Shown: positions 1-8,561 of the stretch, in pieces | Layout of the letters: each line of letters opens with the position of its first letter | How positions within the stretch are numbered: the stretch's first letter is position 1 | Assembly (NCBI RefSeq): GCF_000515395.1 | Contig: NZ_KI911782.1 | Coordinates: forward strand, 4,615,970-4,679,969 | DNA length: 64,000 nucleotides | Source: Jiangella gansuensis DSM 44835 | Lineage (GTDB): Bacteria > Actinomycetota > Actinomycetes > Jiangellales > Jiangellaceae | Direction: 5' to 3' | Made by a program: the position numbers and the translations under genes | Notes under the pieces: model-generated | Databases searched by the model: none | What the model saw: only the letters and a program-made list of their open reading frames with translations | What the model was told of the DNA's origin: nothing

Positions 1-220
1 CCCAGCCGACCGACTCCTGGGTGACGGTGACGCCGGGGTTGGCAGCTTCGTAGTCGGCGATGATCTGGTCCATCGCCTCGACGGTGGTCGGCGTGGATTC
101 CGTGTGCCAGACGGTGATCTCGACCCGGCCGTCCTCAGCACTGGACTCACCGGCGCAGGCGGCCAGGACGAGGGACGCCCCGGCCGCGAGCAGTGCTGTG
201 CATCGACCCTTCGCGCGCAT
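1..220 (-). CDS. Sugar ABC transporter substrate-binding lipoprotein (N-terminal part; runs off the window)
   Basis: The complement of 1-220 reads as an ATG-started protein with a lipoprotein signal: a basic MRAKGRC start, a hydrophobic stretch, and lipobox LAAC near residue 21, followed by VEITVWHTES and AMDQIIADYEAANPGVTV. That pattern is the opening of family-1 extracellular sugar-binding proteins (MalE/UgpB-like), which deliver carbohydrate to an ABC importer. An AAAGGAGG ribosome site sits just upstream of the ATG. The rest of the gene, and probably the permeases, lie left of the window. Transcription starts in the operator-rich region at 286-360, so LacI-type sugar control is likely. 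The family call is good; the substrate is unknown. Confidence 0.85.
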   Translation of the reverse strand, partial: MRAKGRCTALLAAGASLVLAACAGESSAEDGRVEITVWHTESTPTTVEAMDQIIADYEAANPGVTVTQESVGW

Positions 221-285
221 GCGGCCTCCTTTGGCGACATCGTGCGGGTGGGCGTGGTGCGGGGCGCGTCGGGCGCCCGTCGCCC

Positions 286-360
286 TGACCGGTGTCCGGG
301 GGAACCAGGATGGAAACCGGTATCCATCGCCATGGTGGACACCGGTTTCCGTCCTGTCAA
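286..360 (-). promoter_or_regulatory. Promoter with repeated LacI-type operators for the sugar-binding protein gene
   Basis: On the minus strand a TTGACA -35 lies at 360-355, with a weak -10 about 17 nt further on. Palindromes with an ACCGGT centre occur at 311-326 (TGGAAACCGGTATCCA) and 336-351 (one mismatch), and a half-similar ACCGGTGTCC occurs at 288-297. The 336-351 copy falls between -35 and -10. CG-centred palindromes of this shape are typical LacI-family repressor operators, and the neighbouring gene is a sugar importer. Confidence 0.65.
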
Positions 361-511
361 CACCCTCGTTTCGAATTGTTCGTCCGAGCCTGGCAGGTCG
401 CGAACCGCGGGCGCAGTCCCGATCGGCTGTCCCGGCGCGGGTCTGACCTGCGGTGTCGACGGCCGGCGCGCAGCGTCCGTGGTGGTCGCGTGGCCTGGCT
501 ACCATCCTGTG

Positions 512-1025
512 ATGCCGCCCGCGGAATGGGCCTGGGACGAGACGCTCTATGCCGGAAGCGCCCGGTACTACGCCGAGGGCTACGGACGATGCTCGGCGCC
601 GACGGCGCGTGGGTGCACGTGGGCGCCACGACGCATCGAGGCATACGGGGCGACGATCCGCTGCCGTATCCGCGGCCGCCGTGGGACGATGTCGACGGGC
701 TGGTCAGGCGCTACCTCGGTCCCGTCCGGCGCGCAGGGCGCGGTACCTTGCCGGCCGGCACCCGAGGCGGCGAGGAGGACGTCATGCGGCGGGCCGGTTA
801 CACGGGACTGTCCCGCGTGACCGTCGGCGATGGCGAGGTCGTCGACCGCCACGCCGACCACCTGGTGGCCGCGGTGTTCTCCCTGTCCAGCTCGGCACCG
901 CACCTGTTCGGTGACCGCCTGCCTGTCTTCGACGCCGAACTGCGCCGGTTGCTCGCGTCCGCATCGCCGACCGCCGGTTCAGCGAGCGCCGGCGACCCGT
1001 GGAACTGGTGATCTGGCGACCCTGA
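512..1025 (+). pseudogene. Class I SAM-dependent methyltransferase pseudogene (internal deletion and two frame changes)
   Basis: The ATG at 512 opens a typical methyltransferase N-terminus (MPPAEWAWDETLYAGSARYY). Around 580 the reading frame jumps and resumes late in the fold with LGADGAWVHVGATTHRG, then DDPLPYPRPPWDDVDGLVRRYLGP (spaced over 600-725) and a C-terminal domain to about 970. The SAM-binding Rossmann core (the DVGCGPG region) is absent, so several hundred bases have been lost. Near 970 a one-base loss shifts the frame again; the original ending, ERRRPVELVIWRP, is readable to TGA at 1023-1025. Three frames carry one protein, so it cannot be functional. Confidence 0.8.
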
Positions 1026-1165
1026 CCTGGTCAGCGGCGGCCGTTCGACGGTGGACGGACGGCCGGCGCCGATCTTCCGTCACATGACGGGTGCGGCTGG
1101 AGCCCGCTGCCGGTAGCGTCCGTGCGCGTTCGTCGTTCGCGATGCACGGTGAGATGGAGCCTGAG

Positions 1166-3859
1166 ATGAGAAGACACGTCGTCGCCGCGCTCGCGCCGGC
1201 GGCCCTGGCCGCCGGGTTGCTGACGGTCCCGATGACCGAGACCCCGTCCGAAGCCAGCGAGACCGTGGAGACACCGGTGACCGCGGCGTCACTGCCGGCG
1301 TGGCCGGAGGCCGGCAGCGCACGCGTCGTGCCGCTGCAGGAGACCGGAGCTCCGGGGGAGCGGCTGAACCTGATCGTCATCTGCGACGGCTACCAGTACG
1401 CCGAGATGGACCGGTGCGAGGAGGACGTCGACCGCAACCAGGCCATCCAGTGGAGCGTCGAGCCGTTCCGCACCTACCGCGACTACATCAACATCTACCT
1501 GCTGCAGATCGTGTCCACCGACTCCGGTGTGCGCCGTGACCCGGAGGAGGACGCGCCCGCCGAGGTCAGGGACGCGAAGAACACCCCGCTGCGGCTGTGG
1601 TACTCCGACGGCCTGACCGACCCGCTGGCACGCGGCATCACCTACGGCCAGCCGCTGCAGGGCGACAGCCGGGGCGCGGACTGCCCCGGCCACCCGACCG
1701 CCACCACCAACCCGTCCTATCCGCTGGGCGACGGCATCCTCGGCGACCTGCGATGCAACGGCAACCAGCAGCGGGCCATGTACCTGAACAGCTACATCGC
1801 GCCGGTGCTGGGGCTGCCGGCGGGGAGCTTCGCGCCCACCGGCGGTGCCAGCTCCGGTCCGCAGAACGTCCAGACACTGGCCATCTCGAACACCTTCACC
1901 TACGGCGGTATCGGCGGCCGGGACGCGACGGCCTCGGGCGGCAGCCCCCAGTCGCCGCTGATCTCGCTGCACGAGCTGGGGCACTCCCTGGGCACTATGG
2001 CCGACGAGTATCCGTACTCCAACCGGCCGAACCCCGGACCGCCGCACGGCCTGAACGAGCCGCGCTCCTTCCACCACACCCGGTTGTCGTCGGAGGAGAT
2101 GACCGAGAACCAGGTCAAGTGGTGGCGGTGGCTGGGCGAGGAGAGTGAGTCCGGCGGCACCATCCACGCCGCCGACCCGCACGGCCACGAGAGCGGCACC
2201 TACAACGGCTCCAACGTCTGGCGGCCGAGTTCGCACTCGATGATGCGCTGGATCGGGTTCTACTTCGACCAGGTGGGCCGCGAGCACATGGTCGCCCGCA
2301 TCACCGGTCAGCGCGACAAGGGGCAGATGAGCCTGCTGAACACGCCGGAGGGCGAGGTACCGCGCGACGGCGTGCTGTGGCTGGAGACGATGCACCCGAA
2401 GTTCCACCAGCTGGAGGTCACCTGGCGGGTCGGCGGGCCGGACGGCGAGGTGCTGCCGGCCGGGAACACCCGCAACCTCGATCTCGGCGCGCTGGACCTG
2501 GAGCCCGGCACTGTCGTTCACGTCGAGGTCCGCGACCCGGTCGGCCCCGACGGCATCGACTGGGTGCGCAACCCGTCGACCAACAACACCGCCACCGACT
2601 CCGGCTACAACGGCCCGCGCTTCGTGCAGACCCGGCAGTGGACGGTCGGCGCCGGGACCGCCGAGGCGAGCGACACCCCGGTCGAGATCACCGCGTCCAC
2701 CCCGACCGTCCGCCCGGTCAGCGGCGGTGAGGTCGTCTACGTCGAGACGACCCACCCGGCCGACCGCGTCCTCGACGTGACCTGGACGGTGGACGGCGAG
2801 CCGGTGGCGAACCCGGCGAACGCCCGCAACCTCGACCTCGGTGCCCTGGGCCTGGAGTCGGGCAGCTACGAACTGACCGCGACCGTCACCGACCCCGCCG
2901 TGCCGGGGGCGTCGGACAGCGTCACCTGGCAGGTGGACAATGTGCTGCCGACCGCGCCGCGCACGCTGTCAGAGCCGCTCACGACCGGTGCCGACGGCAA
3001 CCCGATCTACTTCGAGGGCTGGGACATGTGGCTGGAGCCGCAGGACGACCGGACCGGCTATGAGGGTGAGCCGTACGTCGTCGGCGAGTTCCGGCTCAAC
3101 GGTCAGGGCTGGTTCAACTACTTCGGCTTCCCGGAGGAGCCGATGCCCGAGTCACCGTACCGGTTCAGCCACTCCGGTGAGAGCGTCAAGGCCCTCACGT
3201 ACGGCAACCTCGGCACCGGCGGGCTGTCGAAGGCCACGTTCGAGCAGTACTACGGCCCGGACGACCCCAACGGCCCGTTCGTGCCCGGCTACGGTACGCA
3301 CACCGTCGAGCACCGCGCCATCGACCCGGCCGGCAACATCGGCGACGCCGACGAGTACACGGCCACGGTTCTCCCCGGTGAGCTGCCCGAATGCACCCGG
3401 ACCGTCACCGGCCGGCACGCCGGCTCGCTCCTGGTGACCAGCGGCGTCACCTGCATCGAGGACGCCCAGGTGAACGGGACGGTGACGGTGCGCTCCGGCG
3501 GCTCGCTGGTGGTCCGGGACAGCTCGCTGGCCGGCAGTCTGCTGAGCGACGGCGCGGACCAGGTGCTGGTCCTCGGGTCGACGGTGGCCGGCCAGGTCCG
3601 CATCTCCGGCACGGTCACCGGCGTCACCGCGGCGGGCTCGACGTTCCGCGGTTCGGTCAACCTCGCCGGGAACGGGCGGGTACCGCACCACGAGTGGGCC
3701 GACCGCTTCACCGCGTACGGCTACGAGTACGGGCCGATCCTGGCCGGCAACTCGTTCGCCGGCCGGCTGAGCTGCACCGGCAACAGCGCCCCGGTGCGGG
3801 ACTTCGACGCGCCGAACGCGGTGAACGGCGCCGCGAGCGGGGAGTGCGCCGAGCTCTGA
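1166..3859 (+). CDS. Secreted M64-family zinc metallopeptidase with Ig-like C-terminal repeats
   Basis: The start at 1166 is chosen because MRRHVVAALAPAALAAGLL is a clean Sec signal and GGAG lies 7 nt upstream. The catalytic domain carries LNLIVICDGY and the zinc site HELGHSLG followed by ADEY, the hallmark of peptidase M64 (IgA-peptidase family). Two related modules follow, each with a V/LWLETMHP or VYVETTHP start and an NLDLGALxLExG core, then an Ig-like segment and a C-terminal region with weak beta-helix-like repeats. It probably acts as an extracellular protease. Length (897 aa) is long for the family because of these added modules. It ends next to a large palindrome. Confidence 0.85.
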   Translation: MRRHVVAALAPAALAAGLLTVPMTETPSEASETVETPVTAASLPAWPEAGSARVVPLQETGAPGERLNLIVICDGYQYAEMDRCEEDVDRNQAIQWSVEPFRTYRDYINIYLLQIVSTDSGVRRDPEEDAPAEVRDAKNTPLRLWYSDGLTDPLARGITYGQPLQGDSRGADCPGHPTATTNPSYPLGDGILGDLRCNGNQQRAMYLNSYIAPVLGLPAGSFAPTGGASSGPQNVQTLAISNTFTYGGIGGRDATASGGSPQSPLISLHELGHSLGTMADEYPYSNRPNPGPPHGLNEPRSFHHTRLSSEEMTENQVKWWRWLGEESESGGTIHAADPHGHESGTYNGSNVWRPSSHSMMRWIGFYFDQVGREHMVARITGQRDKGQMSLLNTPEGEVPRDGVLWLETMHPKFHQLEVTWRVGGPDGEVLPAGNTRNLDLGALDLEPGTVVHVEVRDPVGPDGIDWVRNPSTNNTATDSGYNGPRFVQTRQWTVGAGTAEASDTPVEITASTPTVRPVSGGEVVYVETTHPADRVLDVTWTVDGEPVANPANARNLDLGALGLESGSYELTATVTDPAVPGASDSVTWQVDNVLPTAPRTLSEPLTTGADGNPIYFEGWDMWLEPQDDRTGYEGEPYVVGEFRLNGQGWFNYFGFPEEPMPESPYRFSHSGESVKALTYGNLGTGGLSKATFEQYYGPDDPNGPFVPGYGTHTVEHRAIDPAGNIGDADEYTATVLPGELPECTRTVTGRHAGSLLVTSGVTCIEDAQVNGTVTVRSGGSLVVRDSSLAGSLLSDGADQVLVLGSTVAGQVRISGTVTGVTAAGSTFRGSVNLAGNGRVPHHEWADRFTAYGYEYGPILAGNSFAGRLSCTGNSAPVRDFDAPNAVNGAASGECAEL

Positions 3860-3874
3860 CGCACCACGTCTCTT

Positions 3875-3934
3875 CCCCATGATCATCGAGGGTTGGTCCG
3901 GTCATAGCCGGGTCAACCCTCGATGATCATGGGG
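3875..3934. repeat. Perfect 21-bp inverted repeat, intergenic terminator-like element (copy A)
   Basis: Arms 3875-3895 and 3914-3934 are exact inverse complements around an 18-nt loop. The arm core is CCCCATGATCATCGAGGG. It lies between two convergent genes and contains the stop codon of the minus-strand lipoprotein gene. A close relative with a similar loop occurs at 39026-39083. It probably works as a bidirectional terminator, and the loop similarity suggests one dispersed element family. Confidence 0.8.
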
Positions 3935-5144
3935 AGGGGGCCGGCTCCGGCTCCCAGGCGGTGACCGCGACCTGCCCGCCGTCGACGATGTCGAGCGTGG
4001 TGAGCGGGTGCCAGGTCCCGAGGCCGGCCGCCTGCGCGTCGGCCGGTGTCAGACGGTGCGAGGCGAGCGGCACCTCGGCCGGCTCGGCACCGGCGACGGC
4101 GCTCAGCAGCAGCTCGGCGGCGACGGCCGGGCGGTTGCCGGAGCCCTCGGGGTACTCAGCGGTCGGCATCGCGTCCCAGCCGACGATGGCGATGACGCGC
4201 GCGCCGGGCGGGATCACCACCCGTGCGGGGCCTGGGTCCGTCGCCACGAACGACGAACCCGGGATGACCGAGACGTCGAGAGTGCGCTCGTCGAGGGCAC
4301 GGAAGGCAAGGTCGGGGTATCCGGCGACGGCGCACGGCTCCGGGCTCACGTTGGTGGCGGTGACCATCATGGCGCGGTGTCCGGTGGCGGCGTCGTGGCC
4401 GCCGATCGCCGGGAACAGGTGGCCGGGGGAACAGTCCGGAGCGGCGGGATCGTCCGGCCACGGCACCGGGACGGTGACGTGTTCCGGCCGGGGCGGCACG
4501 TCGGCGACGGCGAGGCTCGCGGTGTCGTCGGCGGTGTGGATGGTGTCGACGGCGACCCCGTGGACGGCCGCGACGTCGCCCACCTTCGCCAGGTCGGACT
4601 CGTCGCGCACCTGGACGTCGCCGCCGTCGCCGTCGAATACCGCCCGGACGACGCCGGGGGTGGCGGCCAGCAGGAAGGCGTCGCGCACCGGGTCGGTCCC
4701 GTCCGCCGCCGGCGGGTAGGCGCGCGCCGCCACCTCGGGCTCGGCGGTCGGGTGCAGCCAGATCTCCAGGTTCGGGTCCTGGCCGACGGCCTGCGGGTCC
4801 AGCCCGGCCACGGTCTCCGCGGCCCACGTGGCCCCGTGGTCGATGCCGTGCACGATGCCGATGCGCGCCACCCAGCCGGTCCGCTCGTCCACCGCGTCCG
4901 GCAGCGCGTCGTGTTCGCCGCCGTCCGGGTCGACGTAGACCAGGCTGACGTCGTCGACGCCGCTGACGGCGCGGGCCTGTTCGGCCAGGTCGGCGGCGGT
5001 CGGGCCGGTCGGGGTCGCCGCGGGACCGCCGGAGCGGGGATCGGCGCCGGCGTCGGCGCAGCCGGTCAGGGCCGCGGCGACGACGAGGAGGACTGACACC
5101 GGAGCGGGACGTAGGCGCACCAGCGTGACATTACGCCGCCGCAT
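3927..5144 (-). CDS. DUF4232-type secreted lipoprotein
   Basis: From the ATG at 5144 the protein has a basic start (MRRRNVTLVRLRP), a hydrophobic segment and lipobox LTGC, so it is a lipoprotein. A permuted unknown N-terminal half is followed by a region resembling DUF4232: a paired-cysteine domain (PDCSPGHLF ... PEPCAVAGYPDLAF) found in many actinobacterial envelope proteins. Function is unknown. A GTG at 5120 would also preserve the signal and is an alternative start; neither has a clear ribosome site. The stop codon lies inside the palindrome at 3875-3934. Confidence 0.7.
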   Translation of the reverse strand: MRRRNVTLVRLRPAPVSVLLVVAAALTGCADAGADPRSGGPAATPTGPTAADLAEQARAVSGVDDVSLVYVDPDGGEHDALPDAVDERTGWVARIGIVHGIDHGATWAAETVAGLDPQAVGQDPNLEIWLHPTAEPEVAARAYPPAADGTDPVRDAFLLAATPGVVRAVFDGDGGDVQVRDESDLAKVGDVAAVHGVAVDTIHTADDTASLAVADVPPRPEHVTVPVPWPDDPAAPDCSPGHLFPAIGGHDAATGHRAMMVTATNVSPEPCAVAGYPDLAFRALDERTLDVSVIPGSSFVATDPGPARVVIPPGARVIAIVGWDAMPTAEYPEGSGNRPAVAAELLLSAVAGAEPAEVPLASHRLTPADAQAAGLGTWHPLTTLDIVDGGQVAVTAWEPEPAPSP

Positions 5145-5202
5145 GGGCGTCGGGGCATTGGGTACCCGGCCGATATCGATCACGGCGCGGGGAGGAACTC
5201 CC

Positions 5203-6039
5203 ATGAAGGACAGCCACCGGGCACGCCAGCGTCTTCCGTGGGCACTGGGCTGGATGAGTCTCGGCCTGGGTATCCCGGCGCTGGTGGCCAGCCGGTCGGT
5301 GGCCCGTGCCGCCGGCGTCGACGACTCGCCGATGGCTCCGGCGGTGATCCGGATGATCGGGATCCGGGAGCTCGGGCACGCCGCGGCGTTGCTGGCCGGA
5401 CCGCCACGCGCGGCATGGACTCGGGTCGCCGGCGACGCCATGGACCTCACGGTCGTCGCGCTGGCGATGTCCGGCCGGGACGGTGAGCGTCAGCGGCGCC
5501 TCGCGGCGGTCGCGGCCGGCGTCGGTGTCATCGGCGCGGTCGACGTGTACGCCGCCCTGCGGACACGGCGGGCCGACCAGTTCGGACCCGGCCGGCCCGG
5601 CCCGTTGCGGTTGCGCGCGTCGGTAACCGTCGACTGCGACCCGTACGAGGCGTACGCGCGGTGGCGCGCGTTCGAGCACCTCCCGGCGTTCATGCGGCAC
5701 GTGCAGTCGGTGACGCGGCGCGACGACCGGCACTGGCACTGGGTGGTCAGCGCACCGCTGGGGCGCAGCGTCGAGTGGGACGCCGAGCTGACCGGCGACG
5801 AGCCGGGCCGGCGCATCTCGTGGCGCTCGGTCCCCGGCGGCGACGTGGACAACTCCGGGACCGTGCACTTCGCGCCGGCTCCCGGCGGGCGGGGGACCGA
5901 AGTCACCGTCGTCCTGCACTACGACCTCCCCGGCGGCCTGGTCGGCACGGCGCTGACGACCGCGTTCGGCGAGGAGCCGGACCAGCAGGTCCAGGACGAC
6001 CTGCAGCGGTTCAAGCAGGTGCTCGAGGCCCGGCGGTGA
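5203..6039 (+). CDS. Membrane-anchored SRPBCC-family protein (polyketide cyclase/START-like)
   Basis: GGGAGGAA just upstream of the ATG at 5203 fixes the start. The first ~125 residues contain several hydrophobic helices; the C-terminal ~145 residues begin RLRASVTVDCDPYEAYARWR and run through ISWRSVPGGDVDNSGTVHF, which is the SRPBCC lipid/small-hydrophobe-binding fold (cyclase/dehydrase subgroup). The two-part layout of DUF-type membrane region plus SRPBCC is common in actinobacteria; the ligand is unknown. The next small gene follows with its own ribosome site and may be co-transcribed. Confidence 0.75.
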   Translation: MKDSHRARQRLPWALGWMSLGLGIPALVASRSVARAAGVDDSPMAPAVIRMIGIRELGHAAALLAGPPRAAWTRVAGDAMDLTVVALAMSGRDGERQRRLAAVAAGVGVIGAVDVYAALRTRRADQFGPGRPGPLRLRASVTVDCDPYEAYARWRAFEHLPAFMRHVQSVTRRDDRHWHWVVSAPLGRSVEWDAELTGDEPGRRISWRSVPGGDVDNSGTVHFAPAPGGRGTEVTVVLHYDLPGGLVGTALTTAFGEEPDQQVQDDLQRFKQVLEARR

Positions 6040-6107
6040 CGGGCGGGCGTGCGCCCTCGCGTCGTGGGTAAGGGGCCCGCACGTCCACACGGAAGGAGAC
6101 CGCGACC

Positions 6108-6320
6108 ATGACCGGACGCGAGGAGAGCCCGCCCGACGAGGGGATCCGGCGCACCACGCAGGAAGAGCGCGACCGGGCCGCAGCTGTCCACTCGGTCGAC
6201 GACGAAACCCGCGTGCACGGCGACCCGGACGAGACCGAGGTGGTGCAGGGCGCGGCCGGTGAGCTGCGGCATCTCGACGACGAGGACGACGCACCGGCGT
6301 CCGCCACCGACCAGACCTGA
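6108..6320 (+). CDS. Small acidic hypothetical protein
   Basis: GGAAGGAG precedes the ATG at 6108 at good spacing. The 70-residue product is strongly acidic and rich in D, E, T and A with no hydrophobic stretch, probably soluble and disordered (MTGREESPPDEGIRRTTQEE ...). I recognise no family. It lies 68 bp downstream of the SRPBCC gene on the same strand, so co-transcription is possible. Confidence 0.6.
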   Translation: MTGREESPPDEGIRRTTQEERDRAAAVHSVDDETRVHGDPDETEVVQGAAGELRHLDDEDDAPASATDQT

Positions 6321-6354
6321 CCGGCGGCGGACACCGAGGGTTGGCGCGCGGCCG

Positions 6355-6927
6355 TCAGCAGTACGGCGGCGCGGCGCCCACGTTCGTCACGTAGCGCGCC
6401 GCCACCCACTGCCCTCCGCCGTCGCTGACGAGCTGGTACCAGCGGGAGTTGCCGTCGATGCGCTGGCTGTCGACCTTGCAGACGATGAACACCTGGCCAC
6501 CGGGTGGCACCGAACTGACCTTGGCGTTGGCCGTGTGGGGGCCGCTGCGCACGGCGAGAGAGGTCTGGCTGGACACCCGGCCGCTGTGCTCCGTGCCGGA
6601 CCCGCAGAACCGGGGCGCGGCGCCGACGTTGTCGATGTAGCGGGCGGTCACCCAGCGGCCGGTGGACAGCTTGTACCAGAGGTCGTTGCCCGCGACGGAG
6701 GGACCGTAGACCTTGCACTGGATGGTCACGGTGGTGCCCCGGGCCAGCGAGCCGGTTTTCGGTGCGGCCGACGTTGGCGCGCTGCGCACGTAGACTCCGG
6801 TGGTGACCTTGCCCTGATACGTCGTGGCCGCGTGGGCGGGCCCGGCCGCCGCGAGCAGGCCCAGGGGGATGACGGTGACTGCGGCGAGCGCGATGACGGC
6901 CCGCCGGATCCGATGCCGGACGATCAT
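6355..6927 (-). CDS. Secreted protein with two bacterial SH3 domains
   Basis: The ATG at 6927 has AGGAGG five nt upstream and opens a signal peptide ending AHA-A. Two similar modules follow, VYVRSAPTSAAPKTGSLARG ... GRWVTARYIDNVGAAPRFC and LAVRSGPHTANAKVSSVPPG ... WVAARYVTNVGAAPPYC, each an SH3b (SH3_3) domain with one cysteine pair. Such domains bind peptidoglycan or other wall polymers. There is no attached hydrolase, so it is probably a wall-binding or inhibitor protein. Its promoter region is shared with the divergent Thr leader at 7118. Confidence 0.8.
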   Translation of the reverse strand: MIVRHRIRRAVIALAAVTVIPLGLLAAAGPAHAATTYQGKVTTGVYVRSAPTSAAPKTGSLARGTTVTIQCKVYGPSVAGNDLWYKLSTGRWVTARYIDNVGAAPRFCGSGTEHSGRVSSQTSLAVRSGPHTANAKVSSVPPGGQVFIVCKVDSQRIDGNSRWYQLVSDGGGQWVAARYVTNVGAAPPYC

Positions 6928-7117
6928 GATGACCTCCTGACGTCGCCGGCCGGTCGAGGACGACCGGTTCACCGGCTTCTCAGTGGGAAACACCCGTGAG
7001 GTGCCGCCGCGGTTGCATCGGCGGAAGGTACCGCTCACCTTCGAGCTGGTTTGCGGTGAAAGATCCCGGCCGAAATTCCGCGGCGTCGCGCCGGCGCCGT
7101 CTGCTAGCGTCACGACC

Positions 7118-7168
7118 ATGAAGCGCGCCGCATGGACGACGACGCCGGAGACCGTCCCGGCGCGCTGA
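7118..7168 (+). CDS. Threonine-rich attenuator leader peptide
   Basis: A 16-residue reading frame, MKRAAWTTTPETVPAR, begins at ATG 7118, seven nt after a TAGCGT -10 box (7105-7110), so the transcript is probably leaderless. Four of 16 residues are Thr, three in a row. It precedes a GC-rich terminator hairpin and a threonyl-tRNA synthetase gene. The arrangement fits ribosome-mediated attenuation: stalling at Thr codons when Thr-tRNA is low would favour read-through. Seen directly: codons, hairpin, order; inferred: the mechanism. Confidence 0.75.
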   Translation: MKRAAWTTTPETVPAR

Positions 7169-7186
7169 CTCATGTCCGTCACACCA

Positions 7187-7220
7187 GGCCCCGGGGCGAG
7201 TGCCCCGGGGCCTTCGTCGT
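7187..7220 (+). terminator. Attenuator terminator hairpin of the threonyl-tRNA synthetase gene
   Basis: Arms GGCCCCGGGGC (7187-7197) and GCCCCGGGGCC (7202-7212) are perfectly complementary around the loop GAGT and are followed by TTCGTCGT. It stands 18 nt after the leader-peptide stop codon and 39 nt before the synthetase start, as expected of a transcription attenuator. Confidence 0.75.
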
Positions 7221-7258
7221 CGCGCCGTCACTCGCTCCACCGCCGCGAGGAGACCACC

Positions 7259-8491
7259 ATGCACGACCACCGCAGACTCGGCCGCGAGCTGAGCATCTTC
7301 GACACCGATCCGCTGATCGGCGCCGGGCTTCCGTACTGGCTGCCCGACGGCGCCGCGGTGCGGCACGCGTTGGAGGACTACATCCACGCTGTCGAGCGGC
7401 GCGCGGGCTACCAGCACGTGTATTCGCCGGCGCTGGGCAAACGCGAGCTGTACGAGATCTCCGGGCACTGGTCGCACTACGGCGACGACATGTTCCCGCC
7501 CATGGAGCTCGGCGGTGAGCAGCTGGTGCTGCGGCCCAGCCTTTGCCCGCACCACGCCGTCATCTACCGCTCCCGCGAGCACAGCTACCGTGAGCTGCCG
7601 TTCCGGCTGGCCGAGCTGGGCGGCATGTACCGCTCCGAACTGTCCGGCGTCCTCGGCGGGCTGACCCGGGTCCGCGCCGTCCAGCTGAACGACGGGCACA
7701 TCTTCTGCGCCGAGGGCCAGGCGGCGGCCGAGGCGGGCGCGGCACTGCGGCTGATCCGGGGCGCACACGCGGCGATGGGCATCGTGCCGGTGCGGTACCG
7801 GCTGTCGCTGCCGGGGTCGGGCGGCAAGTACGTGGGCGCGTCCGCCCGCTGGCGCAAGGCCGCCGCGTTGCTGAGCGAGGCACTCGACACCGCCGGCGTG
7901 CCGTACGAGCCGGCCGAGGGAGAGGCCGCCTTCTACGGCCCGAAGATCGACGTCCAGATCGCCGACGGCGCCGGCCGGGAGACCACCCTGTCCACCATCC
8001 AGATCGATTTCCACCAGCCGGAACGGTTCGGCCTGGAGTACATCGGCTCGGACGGGGCCAGGCACCGGCCGGTCATGGTGCACCGCAGCATCATCGGCGG
8101 GCTCGAGCGGGCCGTCGCGCACCTGATCGACGTGCACGGCGGCGCGTTCCCGCCGTGGCTCGCGCCCACCCAGCTGGTGGTGGTCCCGATCTCCGCCGCC
8201 GAGGTGCCCGCGGCCGACGCTCTGGCGCGGCGCTGCGCCGAGCACGACCTGCGGGTACGGGTGGCCGGCCCGGAGCGGGGCAGCCTGGGTGCGCGGATCC
8301 GCGCCGAGCGGCTGGTCCCGTACCAGGCGGTCGTCGGCGCCGCGGAGGCCGCCGACGAGTCCGTCGCCGTCCGACTGCGCGATGGCCGCCGGCTGCCGCC
8401 GCTACCCGCCGCCGAGGTGGTGGCACGGATCGCCGAGCTGGTGTCCGCGCACAGCACCGAGCTGTGGGACGCGCCGGTGCCTGCCCGCTGA
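7259..8491 (+). CDS. thrS: Short threonyl-tRNA synthetase lacking TGS and editing domains
   Basis: GAGGAG precedes the ATG at 7259. The 410-residue protein goes straight into the class II catalytic core: LRPSLCPHHAVIY (zinc-ligand region with Cys and His), motif 2 FRLAELGGMYRSE, and motif 3 HRSIIGGLERAVAHLI ... GAFPPWLAP, followed by the anticodon-binding domain (PTQLVVVPIS ... RVAGPERGSLGARIR). Housekeeping ThrRS is about 650 residues with N-terminal TGS and editing domains; both are missing. It is therefore likely a second, non-editing ThrRS, perhaps induced on Thr-tRNA shortage or giving resistance to a ThrRS inhibitor (inference). It is controlled by the leader and hairpin at 7118-7220. 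Confidence 0.85.
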   Translation: MHDHRRLGRELSIFDTDPLIGAGLPYWLPDGAAVRHALEDYIHAVERRAGYQHVYSPALGKRELYEISGHWSHYGDDMFPPMELGGEQLVLRPSLCPHHAVIYRSREHSYRELPFRLAELGGMYRSELSGVLGGLTRVRAVQLNDGHIFCAEGQAAAEAGAALRLIRGAHAAMGIVPVRYRLSLPGSGGKYVGASARWRKAAALLSEALDTAGVPYEPAEGEAAFYGPKIDVQIADGAGRETTLSTIQIDFHQPERFGLEYIGSDGARHRPVMVHRSIIGGLERAVAHLIDVHGGAFPPWLAPTQLVVVPISAAEVPAADALARRCAEHDLRVRVAGPERGSLGARIRAERLVPYQAVVGAAEAADESVAVRLRDGRRLPPLPAAEVVARIAELVSAHSTELWDAPVPAR

Positions 8492-8561
8492 CGTTCGCGG
8501 TTGCATCGGTTCGGAGCGCTCGTGGCGGTGGCCGGGCGCCCGTCTAACGGGTCGTCACCTG

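Noticed and set aside
357..3437. Large open frames opposite and inside the M64 peptidase gene (for example the 488-codon minus-strand frame at 1289-2755)
   Set aside because: High GC content leaves few stops in other frames; their proteins are Arg/Pro/Gly-rich, match no family, and fully overlap a clear gene.
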